NCBI GenBank assembly: GCA_004134985.1 | Contig: REGQ01000060.1 | Span: forward strand, 1 to 64,000 | Source: Paenibacillaceae bacterium | Lineage (GTDB): Bacteria > Bacillota > Bacilli > Paenibacillales > Paenibacillaceae | Length of the DNA stretch: 64,000 nucleotides | Reading direction: 5' to 3' | Shown here: in pieces, positions 43,853 through 53,180 of the stretch | Position numbering within the stretch: the stretch's first letter is position 1 | How the letters are laid out: each line of letters opens with the position of its first letter | The notes under the pieces: model-generated | What the model saw: the letters and a program-made list of their open reading frames with translations, nothing else | Told to the model about the DNA's origin: nothing | Database searches by the model: none | Made by a program: the position numbers and the translations under genes

Positions 43853-44557
43853 CTATGCTCGCGCTTGCATCGCATTTCTGGCAACCAGCATATATCCGCT
43901 CCCCCGAATCGTAATGATTCTCTCAGGATAGGCAGGGTCAGTCTCGATTTTTTTGCGTAAATTACTAATGTGTACAGCGACCGTTCTCGTATCCTCCAGA
44001 CTCTCCACTCCCCAGATGAGCTGAAACAACGCATCGACACTGACGACACGATTAACGTATTGTGCCATATAGGACAGTAGACTGAACTCTTTTTTCGATA
44101 AAGAGATGGGTCCACTACCCATGATGACGGACTGTGCGTAGAAATCCAGCGTCAAACCCGGTAACTCCAGCAGTTGTTCCTTTCTACCCTTCGACAACCT
44201 GCGAAGGTGAGCCTTGATCTTGGCCATGAGTACGCCCGGACTGAACGGCTTGGTCACGTAATCGTCACCACCATAGGATAATGCGCTGATTTTCACCTCG
44301 TCTTCCTCGAGACTGCTCAGAAACACGATCGGCGCATTCGTGTAGCTACGTGCGTTCATGCACCAATCAATGCCGTTTTCATTGGCTAGCATTACATCCA
44401 GTACAATCAAATCCGGCTCGAAAGACGCAAGCAGCTTCATAGCTTCGGTCCCACTATAGCTGTAGGAGCATATAAACCCCTCCCTCTCACAATACACCTG
44501 AACAATCTCGCATATATGGGGATCATCATCGACGATCATTATTTTGTGAGCGTCCAC
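43853..44557 (-). CDS. OmpR/PhoB-type response regulator, copy 2
   Basis: Same architecture as copy 1: receiver with Asp54, winged-helix C-terminus ending ARNAMQAR. The GTG at 44557 is preceded by GGAAGGTGA. It overlaps the kinase gene upstream, so both are translated from one message. Differences from copy 1 are scattered substitutions (for example SLEEDE for SRKEDE, and LSKGRKEQLLELP for VATGRSEQLLEIP). Since its partner kinase is intact, this copy is probably the functional one. Confidence 0.92.
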   Translation of the reverse strand: MDAHKIMIVDDDPHICEIVQVYCEREGFICSYSYSGTEAMKLLASFEPDLIVLDVMLANENGIDWCMNARSYTNAPIVFLSSLEEDEVKISALSYGGDDYVTKPFSPGVLMAKIKAHLRRLSKGRKEQLLELPGLTLDFYAQSVIMGSGPISLSKKEFSLLSYMAQYVNRVVSVDALFQLIWGVESLEDTRTVAVHISNLRKKIETDPAYPERIITIRGSGYMLVARNAMQARA

Positions 44558-44564
44558 CACACCG

Positions 44565-46712
44565 TCACCTTCCTTCATTTACAATACAAGGAAGCGATAC
44601 ATAGAATATCGACCCTGTCTTGCCGTCGCTCTCCGCTCGAACCGTCCCTCTATGCGCTTGTACGATTTCCCTGCAAATCGCCAGCCCGAGCCCGCTGCCC
44701 TCTACTCCCTTCTCCACGCCCGGTCGATCATACTTGTAATTGCGATCGAAGATTTGCTCCAGCTGATCTGGAGGAATGCCCGCACCAGAATCTTGGACGC
44801 TAATTATCGCATATCGGGTATCATTCACCTCGTCCACAGCTAACGCAATACGCACCAGCCCCCCCCTAGAGGTGAACTTCATCGCGTTCGACACTAGATT
44901 AAACAAAGCTTGCTCCAGTCTTTGCGCATCCATCTCGACAACAGGCAAATTACGTCGTTGATCTTCCGCATCTCCGATATCCAGCATGAAATCCAACCCT
45001 GCGTCACGCACGACCAGCACATATTGTTCAAAAAAACCACGCAAGAAGTGACTCACATGAACCGGCTCCATTCGGTACGAGATTTGTCCCGTCTCCAAAT
45101 GCGACAAGAAGGACAACTCCTCGATCATGCGGTTAATCCTTATCGTGTTATCCTGGATATACTTCAGATACTGTTCATTACGTTCCGGCTTGACCCTATC
45201 CTGCACAGCCTCGACATAACCAAGCATGCTGGACAGCGGCATACGCAAATCATGCGTAATATAAGCAAGAAGCTTCTTCCTCCCTTGCTCGGAGTGAAGC
45301 AACCGGTCATACGATGTGCGGAGATCATCATGAGCTGTGGATAAGGCATGCGTACGTTCCCGCACGGTCCGCTCCAAATTCATATTCATCTCAGTCAGCT
45401 TGTCGTTAGCGACCTGCAGCTCGCGTGCAATCCTCTCCTCATTCGATGCCGCCCTCGTAAATCTTGAAGAAAGCAGAATCATCTGTGCGATCGTAAATAC
45501 CAGCAGACCAAGCGGAGATGTATTTCCGATTCGTGACCATTCATTGTAATATAGAAAATCGTTGACGACCGTAACTAAAGCAACCACCGAAACCAGCAGG
45601 AAGATCAGCGCTCCCTCCATACGCCACACAGCCGCTCGGGCCAGCCCAACGATCAGATAAACCATATGTAGAACAACCATCACACCGATTATCACTAACA
45701 TTTTGGTATATAGAAGTGCAGGGGTCACCACAACAACGATACAGAATGCGCCGGTAACGATCCGCGTGCCAAGATAAAACCAACGCGACACGTAATTGGG
45801 AAAAATGCTATCAAAGTATCTCGTCATGATATAACCAATGCTGCAAAGAATCAGGTACTCGATCTTGAACTGCAATCCCCATGGAAAAGCTGGCCACAAT
45901 TTTGTGATCAAGAGCTCGCCGACCAGCAAGGATCGGATACCGGACAACACGGTGAACAGACCAAAATACAATGGAGCCCTGTCTTTGCGTCGCAGTCCGA
46001 ACAACAGCAGGTGATACACGCCAATCACTAGCAGGCTTGCGGTTATGAACATTTCGGCAGCGATTTTTAGATTGGTCCTGACTGTTAACACATCACTGCC
46101 GCCCAGTTCTATATATTTGGTGATGCCGCCTCGCTTATGATGGAAGTTGGCGACTTGCACAACCAGCTCGACCCTGTCATTCTCGGGCTGGAAGAACACC
46201 AGCTTCGTTGCCAGATGCGGTATCACGCTGCTTTTGTGCTGACCAACTACACCGACTTCTGCCAGCAGCTCGCCATTAACCCATAATTTATACGCATGAA
46301 AAATGGTAGGCATCCGCAGAGCAAGCCGCCCGTTCCGATCCTGCTCGTTAAGCTCAATGATCACCCGAAAGGTTGCAAAGCCTGTACCGTTCAACTGCTG
46401 ACCATCTAACCGATAGCCTAGCCAGGAGCTCGGGATGCTGATCCAGCGGTCATGATTTCCGTCCCTTGCTAAGCGATTCTGTATGTCCTCAGGCGATAGC
46501 AGCTCTTGCCAGTAGAACGCCCACTCCCCTTTTAACTTTAGCGGATTCTCACTGACATGAACCTGCGTTAAATCCAGAATGCCTTCTTCACTTTGGAACT
46601 TAGGGGAGTCCGGTGCAGAGATGACGGCATAGCTTGCAACCAAACCAACAACAACGGCAGCAGCTATATAAAGCAAGATAGGATAAGAACCGAATCGAAG
46701 AATACCCCTCAT
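44565..46712 (-). CDS. Histidine kinase copy 2, full-length 7TMR-DISM type
   Basis: 715 residues. An N-terminal signal anchor, then an extracellular DISMED2-like jelly-roll (about 45-200; FATFRVIIEL, YKLWVNGELLAEVG), seven membrane spans (about 210-400), a coiled coil, a HisKA domain with phosphorylated His487 (ITHDLRMPLS), and HATPase_c. The jelly-roll domain resembles carbohydrate-binding folds, so a cell-wall or sugar signal is plausible. GGAGTAGG lies before the ATG. The operon is kinase-regulator-terminator. Confidence 0.92.
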   Translation of the reverse strand: MRGILRFGSYPILLYIAAAVVVGLVASYAVISAPDSPKFQSEEGILDLTQVHVSENPLKLKGEWAFYWQELLSPEDIQNRLARDGNHDRWISIPSSWLGYRLDGQQLNGTGFATFRVIIELNEQDRNGRLALRMPTIFHAYKLWVNGELLAEVGVVGQHKSSVIPHLATKLVFFQPENDRVELVVQVANFHHKRGGITKYIELGGSDVLTVRTNLKIAAEMFITASLLVIGVYHLLLFGLRRKDRAPLYFGLFTVLSGIRSLLVGELLITKLWPAFPWGLQFKIEYLILCSIGYIMTRYFDSIFPNYVSRWFYLGTRIVTGAFCIVVVVTPALLYTKMLVIIGVMVVLHMVYLIVGLARAAVWRMEGALIFLLVSVVALVTVVNDFLYYNEWSRIGNTSPLGLLVFTIAQMILLSSRFTRAASNEERIARELQVANDKLTEMNMNLERTVRERTHALSTAHDDLRTSYDRLLHSEQGRKKLLAYITHDLRMPLSSMLGYVEAVQDRVKPERNEQYLKYIQDNTIRINRMIEELSFLSHLETGQISYRMEPVHVSHFLRGFFEQYVLVVRDAGLDFMLDIGDAEDQRRNLPVVEMDAQRLEQALFNLVSNAMKFTSRGGLVRIALAVDEVNDTRYAIISVQDSGAGIPPDQLEQIFDRNYKYDRPGVEKGVEGSGLGLAICREIVQAHRGTVRAESDGKTGSIFYVSLPCIVNEGR

Positions 46713-47086
46713 TATGAAGCCTACTCCAATCTACAAGATTCGCTATAATAAGTTGATTATCTAAATAATAACATCATTAAAGTAAAATGTATCCTGCAAA
46801 TATCTACGAGAGGTTGAACACAAACAACACGAAGAGGTCCTTTTTTGAAAGTAAGAAAAACCGTCCACCCCCGGACGGTTCATTAACGTGCAAATCCAAG
46901 TTTTAAGCAAGAAAAAGGGAACGGGTAACGAAGCATACTCACCAATGCAGATCACAGCGGTAGATTCAGACACCATTTTCTTCCCCACAATGTGGTGTCT
47001 TGCTTCGAAGATATTTCCCATGATTTTGCGGAGGCCCCATAGCCTCCACTTCTTTCGTACGACCCGGTTGGCCACCACAAACACAG
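46713..47086. other. Intergenic region between kinase copy 2 and scar R5
   Basis: It holds the hairpin at 46859. The remaining frames (for example a 107-codon minus-strand frame with no ribosome site) show no recognisable protein. Confidence 0.4.
46859..46880 (-). terminator. Leftward terminator
   Basis: AACCGTCC / GGACGGTT, an 8-bp perfect stem with a 6-base loop; on the minus strand TTTTTC follows. It ends leftward transcription entering from the scar R5 side. Confidence 0.75.
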
Positions 47087-47116
47087 AAGCCCGAATACTA
47101 AATACATTCGGGCTTC
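47087..47116. terminator. AGCCCGAA hairpin behind scar R5
   Basis: GAAGCCCGAAT / ATTCGGGCTTC, an 11-bp perfect stem with an 8-base loop. It is related in sequence to the hairpins behind R1 and R7. The T tract is weak (TGTGTTTG). Confidence 0.6.
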
Positions 47117-47122
47117 AATATA

Positions 47123-47186
47123 CAGGTAAATGCGGCTCTTCACTACTACTTCCTTACGAGCGACACACAGCACTCCACATGCACTG
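47123..47186 (-). repeat. rlmD-tail scar R5
   Basis: The minus strand encodes VHVECCVSLVRK-stop-stop, then GAAGAGCCGCATTTACCTGT and the AGCCCGAA hairpin. It is the most complete copy of tail plus downstream region. Confidence 0.8.
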
Positions 47187-47290
47187 AGAGTCTATCACGG
47201 ACTAATTTCCATTTTCATCTACCCCATAATTTTTCTTGCTTCTAAACTCATCGAGCAACGCACGCACTTCGTTTGTTGATTTGGCGTTCA

Positions 47291-47852
47291 TTAAGCTGTT
47301 CCTGGGTTCACTTGCCGCTCGAAGCCTTCTCCGCCTGCCGCAATGGCCTTGGCGGGAGGAAGGTTTTCGATCTTGACCGGGGCGTACAACGAATTTGCGT
47401 TTCCATGCCCAAGTCGCCCTTCGGCCCCAAGTCCAAACGAATAAACATCGCCGTTTTCCTTCAGCACCAGCGAGTGGTTATTGCCAGCGGCTGCGGAGAC
47501 CTCATTTGAAATCCCGGCAATGACTTGCGGCGTATTGCGCGCCGCGGTGTCGCCATGTCCCAATTGTCCCGTAGCCGGTCGACAAAACATCGCCGCCTTC
47601 CGTCACAAACAACGTAAAATAATTGCTTGCCGCCACCGCCAGGACAGGGGCGTTCACATCAACGGTCGCCGGGACGTTTTGATTGTTTGTATGTCCAAGC
47701 CCCAATTGCCCCAGGTCGTTTTGTCCGAAGGCCATCAAAGAAGCAGGTGCTGCGCTTGCATCCGGCGAAAAGGCCCGAGCTACGCCGGAAAAGGGTAGCA
47801 ACGGTTGAAGCAACACGAGGATTAAAGCCGAAACAAGCAGTCTAGACAGCAT
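47291..47852 (-). pseudogene. Frameshifted RCC1-repeat protein
   Basis: The signal peptide (LLVSALILVLLQPLLP) and first RCC1 blade (SLMAFGQNDLGQLGLGHTNN) lie in one frame. Near 47575 the reading changes frame (GGDVLSTGYG to GQLGHGDTAARNTPQVIAG) and two more blades follow (VYSFGLGAEGRLGHGN), ending after ERQVNPGTA. RCC1 propellers need about seven blades, so it is also truncated. It is the only gene between scars R5 and R6. Confidence 0.75.
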
Positions 47853-47982
47853 GGCAAATATAATAGCCCCCCTCTCCTGCGAACATTAAATCGATAAGCA
47901 AGTTCTCCCGTGAAAAGCAATACCTTTCGCTCCTTTCATCGTCTTGCAAGCTAAAAACCTCTCGGCGCGCTCACTTCGTTTC

Positions 47983-48030
47983 TACCTCACCAACAACACA
48001 CAGCACTCCACATGCGTCACCGCAGACACC
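47983..48030 (-). repeat. rlmD-tail scar R6
   Basis: The minus strand encodes ATVSAVTHVECCVLLVR-stop, from ACGCATGTGGAGTGCTGTGT onward. The reading frame is intact. Confidence 0.8.
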
Positions 48031-48114
48031 GTTGCGTTAAGTGACTGCTACTTCTGCCTTCACAGTTCGGGACTCTCACCCTATAGACTGCACCAATGCT
48101 GGGCGCACCACAAA

Positions 48115-48150
48115 AAATCTCCCTTTGGTTAATTCCAAAGGGAGATTTTC
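48115..48150 (-). terminator. Terminator after the lamin-tail gene
   Basis: The arms AATCTCCCTTTGG and CCAAAGGGAGATT form a 13-bp stem with a short loop. On the minus strand TTTTTTGTGG follows. The stop codon of the lamin-tail gene is about 10 bases away. Confidence 0.85.
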
Positions 48151-48158
48151 CATTTCAT

Positions 48159-51100
48159 TTACTTAATAGCCTCTGTTACAAAATTTTTGAATATGGTGGC
48201 CACTGCCGCTCTGTCGGTATTTGCCTTTGGTGCGAATGTGTTTCCGCCAATTCCGCTTATAATGCCATAGCTTTGGATTGTTGTCACTGCATCCTTAGCC
48301 CAATCGCTCACCGCATTTGCATCTGCAAAGGCTGCCTTGTTTGTGACTGCTAATTTAATGCCTTTGTACTCAATATAGTTATGAAGCATCACAGCCATTT
48401 GCTCGCGAGTGATAGGTGCACCTGGATCAAATCTTCCATTCCCTACACCTGACACAATCTTTTGATCAGCTGCCCAGGCAATTGCAGCGCCATACCAAGC
48501 ATCCTTATCTACATCCACAAATACTGATGTATTGTAGCCAGTAAGGTCTGCTCCCTCTATATTCGCAATGACTTTGGCAAACATAGCTCTTGTCATTTCG
48601 TTATTCGGTGCAAACTCATTCTCACTTACTCCATTGAAGAACTCGCGAGCTGCTACAAAGTTTACTGCATCTGCATACCATTGTGTGCTTAAGACATCTG
48701 CAAACTCCACTTTATTGTAGCCAATAACAAAGCTGGAGAAGTGGTTAACCGTCATCTTTACTGTACCAGTCTTAGCATCATATATTCCCATGACATGTTC
48801 AAGGTTTCCGTTCTTGTCCAGATAGTAAACTACAATAGCGTTTGGATTCTCGCCTTGGCGTAATGTGTACGGAACGGATACGCTCGCTAAACCGCCATTG
48901 AAATCACTGATCTCTTCATCACCGCTTGTTACTGTAAAATCGAATATCGGTCTGTCCGCAATCCGCTCTTTAGTAACTCCAGACACTGAAAGCGTGCTCG
49001 AATCAACAACGCTTGTTACTGTAAAATCGAATATCGGTCTGTCCGCAATCCGCTCTTTAGTAACTCCAGACACTGAAAGCGTGCTCGAATCAACAACGCT
49101 AGCAGATATCTTTACATCGGCCTTAGCCGCTTCAGCAATTGTTTTTAGAGCTATATCGTCAAACGTGATGGTTGCAATTGGCGATGCAATGATAAGTGCT
49201 TCTACCCGGGCTTCGGCTAATGCTCGAATCGATTTGTTTGGAATCATCAATTCAACTGTCTTCGCAGTTGCATCAGCTTCTACTTTGATTTCAACAGTGG
49301 ATGCTGTACCGTTCGCAGCTTTCGCGAAAGCAATTGCTTCTGCTAATGCTTGTTCAGTTAGAGCTGCTGTAGCTATGCTGCCTTCAGAAGTATGTGTTAA
49401 CTCGGAAGTAACGCTAATTCTGTTCTGATCTACTTTCGGTGCGCCTGGTGTTGGAGTTACTATTTCATTGTTACTGCCTCCTATGCCGCCATTACCTTCA
49501 TTGCCTGTATTTCCTGAACCATTATCTACATCTTTATAATCAGATGCAAGAGAACCTATAGATAAAGAGCCCAATTTTTCTCCATCTTTAAATCGATATA
49601 CCGGTCTTTGACCATTTTTAGTAAAACGTGCCTCTGCAATTGCAAATCCTTCATTATTGGAACTAATATCGACACCACTTGCAGGCAGGATGTGAATAAT
49701 TTGTGGCTCTTTCTCTCCATTGAGAGATATTTTTGCTGCACGATTATTAAATCCATTATCCGCAACAACCCACAATACTTTTTCATAGGTATCATAGTCA
49801 AGGGCCATTGCTCCACCAAGCTTGCCGTCAATATCAGCAATTTGTACAGAACTTCCATCTTCATTTAAAACATAGGCATAGACATGACCATTATCTTCTA
49901 ATGCCACAAAGAACACACCACTTGAAATTGCATTTGGATAATTAGTTGCATCAAAAACTTTATTCGTATTTTGGTCATAAAGCTTACCATCAACATTTGC
50001 GTTTGAAACCCATTCTACAGCTTCAATACCCATATTGGCAGAAACCTGTGGCAATGAAGCAGTTAAATCCCACTGCTGTAATGCAACTAAATCATCGCCC
50101 TCTTTATGTGGATCAACTTTCAAAATCATATTGAAGTTAACGCCCTTAACACTATTATCACGTTCAGAAGCAATATAGACAAAACCATCTTTATCTACCG
50201 TAATTCCTTCTGCATCCGGACCTGCTGCGCGTGCATTGTCTGCATCTTTTTGGAATCGAACACGCTTGCCGTTTTCAAAACCTTTTGCAAAACTTAACTT
50301 TCCATCTTTTGAAACATCCAATATCCAAAATTTACCTGTACCATTATCAACTGCATATAATTGACCCTTAAAGAAATCCAACCCTGAAGAATCTTCTAAA
50401 AATGTTGCTTGAGTGTCGAAAATTACAACTTCACCATTACCTGGCCATGCAATAACTTCAGGGATGCCTTCAAATTTATTTGCTGCACCAGGCGTCGCTT
50501 CTTTTGTATTTCTATACTCGTGTCCATTTACATCTGGATACAATCCCCAAGTAGGATTTGTATGATCTGTCCATGTTGTGCTGGCAATTAACCTATCATT
50601 TTCAAACAGACGTACAGAATCATTCTTTCCAAGTCCAAAACCAAATATTTCTTCTGTTACCACCAAAAATCCATAGGCCGGAATTGTTGTACCTTCAGGG
50701 ATAACATATTGATTTGCATCATTATTGTCTTTAATTACGATTCCCGAAATATCTAAAACTTCTCCTGTCGGATTAGCAAGTTCTATCCAATCAGGTCCAT
50801 TATTTACGTCGTCTGATTGTACTTCATTTAATGCAACAGGATTTGTTATAATATTTGCTTTTCCCTTAGTCGAAGTGGGAAACTCTATTAATTCGCCTGT
50901 TCCATCTGGAATACGTGCGTATACACCATTTGCATGCAATACCCACGAATATTCTGCAATGGACACACCATCTTTATTAAAAATAGTAACTTTATCAGCC
51001 TTTCCTAAACCAAATGTAAAATCCTTATTTTGATCAAAAACATAAAATCCACCTGGATTTAGAACTGTTCCATCTACTACGGGTGTTATATCTGCAGCAT

Positions 51101-52178
51101 GTCCTACTGGGTCGTCATCATATAAATACCAACCAGATAGATCTACGGCTGTTGTTCCTACATTATAAACCTCAACCCAATCCGTTGCATCGTCGTTAGA
51201 CTCTACTTCATTGATTACAATCTGAGGTTTATACCAATCGTTTTTTTCGCCCTTTGTTTCTTTCGTTAATCCAAACGAACCAGTCCCATCTGGATATCTT
51301 CCGTAAGATGCTAATGCTTCATCGCCTTCATAACTTGCATGCGCAGTCCATGAATATTCATCCAGTAACTTCCCTTCATTGTCATATAAACGAATAGAAT
51401 CTCCTGAACCAATCCCGATTGCTGCTTGGAATTCACCTGCAACATAAGCATCTGTCTGATCATCATATACCTGACCAAGCGTATCTGCCTCAACTACAAA
51501 CAATCCACCTGCTTGCAGCTTTGTTCCTTCTTCAAATTTCCAACGATGGTCATCAGAATTGTCACGAATTTCATAACCTGAAAGATCCATCTCTTCTGTT
51601 CCCAGATTAATAAACTCTACCCAATCATCCGGCGAAGAATTAATCTCATTAATTACTAACCTATGTTTAGGCAACTCTTCTTTTTCTACAATATTTAGCT
51701 CGCCTTTGGTTGGTTCCTGATCAACAAATTCTCCTGTACCGTCCGGAACCCTTGAATATGTACCAGCTGCATGACCTGAATAAGTATACGAATCCAATAA
51801 CGTATTGCTACGATCATACAAAGAAACGGTATCATCTTTTCCCAAAGACAGATTATTTAACACAACATCATGTTCAACAACAAGAATTTCGCCAGCTTTT
51901 AATACAGTACCATCCTCAACACGCCATTCCTTATTTTCTGCCACACGCTCTAAATCTTTATCATCTGTAACAAACCATCCACTGATATCTATATCTTCAT
52001 TGCCAGTATTAATTATTTCAATCCAATCTATATCTGTAACTGTATCATTAGATTCGATTTCATTAATAAAAACTGTATTCTCTACTTCTGACGCCTCTAC
52101 ATACTGCATTGGAAATAATACCATGGATGCAATAATAAACATGTTTAACATTCGCATTACTTTTTTCCTGTTTTTCAT
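48159..52178 (-). CDS. SLH-anchored protein with four lamin-tail domains and phytase-like propeller
   Basis: About 1339 residues from the ATG at 52178 (GGGAG 8 bases upstream; the GTG two codons earlier overlaps the site). Order: signal peptide ending ...YVEASE; four lamin-tail domains starting at NEIESND (35), NEINSS (175), NEVESND (322) and NEVQSDD (448); an esterase-like-activity-of-phytase/SdiA-regulated-type propeller (about 576-890; GLDFFKGQLYAVDNGTGKFW, DAEGITVDKDGFVYIASERD); a Gly/Asn linker; an Ala-rich region; and three SLH domains (1154-1335). Lamin-tail domains in bacteria accompany secreted nucleases and phosphatases, so extracellular phosphate scavenging is a reasonable guess. 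It carries an exact 87-bp tandem duplication. Confidence 0.85.
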   Translation of the reverse strand: MKNRKKVMRMLNMFIIASMVLFPMQYVEASEVENTVFINEIESNDTVTDIDWIEIINTGNEDIDISGWFVTDDKDLERVAENKEWRVEDGTVLKAGEILVVEHDVVLNNLSLGKDDTVSLYDRSNTLLDSYTYSGHAAGTYSRVPDGTGEFVDQEPTKGELNIVEKEELPKHRLVINEINSSPDDWVEFINLGTEEMDLSGYEIRDNSDDHRWKFEEGTKLQAGGLFVVEADTLGQVYDDQTDAYVAGEFQAAIGIGSGDSIRLYDNEGKLLDEYSWTAHASYEGDEALASYGRYPDGTGSFGLTKETKGEKNDWYKPQIVINEVESNDDATDWVEVYNVGTTAVDLSGWYLYDDDPVGHAADITPVVDGTVLNPGGFYVFDQNKDFTFGLGKADKVTIFNKDGVSIAEYSWVLHANGVYARIPDGTGELIEFPTSTKGKANIITNPVALNEVQSDDVNNGPDWIELANPTGEVLDISGIVIKDNNDANQYVIPEGTTIPAYGFLVVTEEIFGFGLGKNDSVRLFENDRLIASTTWTDHTNPTWGLYPDVNGHEYRNTKEATPGAANKFEGIPEVIAWPGNGEVVIFDTQATFLEDSSGLDFFKGQLYAVDNGTGKFWILDVSKDGKLSFAKGFENGKRVRFQKDADNARAAGPDAEGITVDKDGFVYIASERDNSVKGVNFNMILKVDPHKEGDDLVALQQWDLTASLPQVSANMGIEAVEWVSNANVDGKLYDQNTNKVFDATNYPNAISSGVFFVALEDNGHVYAYVLNEDGSSVQIADIDGKLGGAMALDYDTYEKVLWVVADNGFNNRAAKISLNGEKEPQIIHILPASGVDISSNNEGFAIAEARFTKNGQRPVYRFKDGEKLGSLSIGSLASDYKDVDNGSGNTGNEGNGGIGGSNNEIVTPTPGAPKVDQNRISVTSELTHTSEGSIATAALTEQALAEAIAFAKAANGTASTVEIKVEADATAKTVELMIPNKSIRALAEARVEALIIASPIATITFDDIALKTIAEAAKADVKISASVVDSSTLSVSGVTKERIADRPIFDFTVTSVVDSSTLSVSGVTKERIADRPIFDFTVTSGDEEISDFNGGLASVSVPYTLRQGENPNAIVVYYLDKNGNLEHVMGIYDAKTGTVKMTVNHFSSFVIGYNKVEFADVLSTQWYADAVNFVAAREFFNGVSENEFAPNNEMTRAMFAKVIANIEGADLTGYNTSVFVDVDKDAWYGAAIAWAADQKIVSGVGNGRFDPGAPITREQMAVMLHNYIEYKGIKLAVTNKAAFADANAVSDWAKDAVTTIQSYGIISGIGGNTFAPKANTDRAAVATIFKNFVTEAIK
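48924..49097 (-). repeat. Exact 87-bp tandem duplication
   Basis: Bases 48924-49010 and 49011-49097 are identical as far as I can compare. The unit encodes 29 residues (VVDSSTLSVSGVTKERIADR and onward), so the frame is kept. Lack of divergence means a very recent event, or an assembly artefact. Confidence 0.9.
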
Positions 52179-52184
52179 TTTCAC

Positions 52185-52440
52185 TGCTCCCTATTCATTT
52201 TTATGATTTTATTAGGCGCTTGCGAAACGCCACAACCACGTTTGGACTCGTAAACTAAGCTTTATTCCGAGCCTCTATTTTAATAATGAGACATCATTGT
52301 AAAATTCAAATGTACTTTACGTAATAAGTTTGTTAATTTTGACGTACGGCAATTGCTCGTACATGCGCTCAACGGTGATGTTATTATTAAGGAATCAAAA
52401 GCCGATATTAAAGTCCCTCATTCTCTTTCTCCTCGTCCCC
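52185..52440. other. Intergenic region
   Basis: It should hold the promoter of the lamin-tail gene. I see no other feature. Confidence 0.4.
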
Positions 52441-53031
52441 TTACTTTTTATTCGAATCAGGGCGCCGCGGATTGACCGTGCCAAAGATATGATACGGTGT
52501 TATCCCATTTGCAAATAGGCTATCTACCAACTTGACCAATTCTTCCGACGATAGATCTTTGCCGTTGCGTATCCAAAGGCGAAACATAGATATTAATGTT
52601 GATATGTAAAACTCAATTATGTATGGTGCTAAGACATCATTTGTTGGAAAGTCCACAATCAATCTCTCAAAGGGAATTTCTCTTTTCAGGCGTTCAACAA
52701 AATGAACAGAACCATAGTCGCCCAAGAGGGCTTTAAGAACTGAAATTTCCTCTGCATTTTCCAAGCATTGAAGTGCATCTTGGAAAGTATGTGTAGAAAA
52801 CTCTCTGCCTGCCATTTCCTCGTTAATGGATTTCAAGACACGCTCTTCAACGCAGTCCAACAACTCATAGATATCCGTAAAGTATTGATAAAATGTACTG
52901 CGATTATATCCTGATTGGTTAGCGATCTCTTGAATGGATATTTTTTCAATTGGTTTTTGGCTATATAAATCACAGAATACATTTATAAATGTTTGCCTTG
53001 TTTTGTCCGTAATTTCAGGTTGCTTATTCAT
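52441..53031 (-). CDS. TetR/AcrR family regulator
   Basis: A 196-residue protein with helix-turn-helix IQEIANQSGYNRSTFYQYF near residue 40 and a C-terminal helical domain of the DhaS/TetR_C_33-like kind. GGAGGCAAATA precedes the ATG. It is transcribed divergently from the ketopantoate-reductase-like gene, and the 150-base gap holds a palindrome inside that gene's promoter, so it likely represses that gene and possibly itself. Confidence 0.85.
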   Translation of the reverse strand: MNKQPEITDKTRQTFINVFCDLYSQKPIEKISIQEIANQSGYNRSTFYQYFTDIYELLDCVEERVLKSINEEMAGREFSTHTFQDALQCLENAEEISVLKALLGDYGSVHFVERLKREIPFERLIVDFPTNDVLAPYIIEFYISTLISMFRLWIRNGKDLSSEELVKLVDSLFANGITPYHIFGTVNPRRPDSNKK

Positions 53032-53088
53032 TATTTGCCTCCATTTTTCTGTTCAATCGATTATACGACAGATATTAAAAATCTGATG

Positions 53089-53120
53089 GTTGATGACCGT
53101 ATAGTGAATCTATACAATAA
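53089..53120 (+). promoter_or_regulatory. Promoter with palindromic operator between tetR and reductase genes
   Basis: TTGATG, 17 bases, TACAAT on the plus strand. The spacer and -10 box overlap GTATAG-TGAAT-CTATAC (53099-53115), a perfect 6-bp inverted repeat. This is the expected site for the TetR protein encoded next door. Confidence 0.6.
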
Positions 53121-53180
53121 CATTATACAACACGTTGTTTGATCATTAACAAGGATTAATATATATTTTTAGGAGGCAAT

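Larger units (their letters stand above)
47853..48158. other. Intergenic region containing scar R6
   Basis: About 300 bases separating the RCC1 remnant from the lamin-tail gene. Apart from scar R6, the hairpin AATCTCCCTTTGG / CCAAAGGGAGATT (48115-48150) stands out and probably terminates the lamin-tail gene. Confidence 0.6.

Noticed and set aside
46761-47084. 107-codon minus-strand frame
   Set aside because: It crosses the terminator at 46859, lacks a ribosome site and has no recognisable motif.
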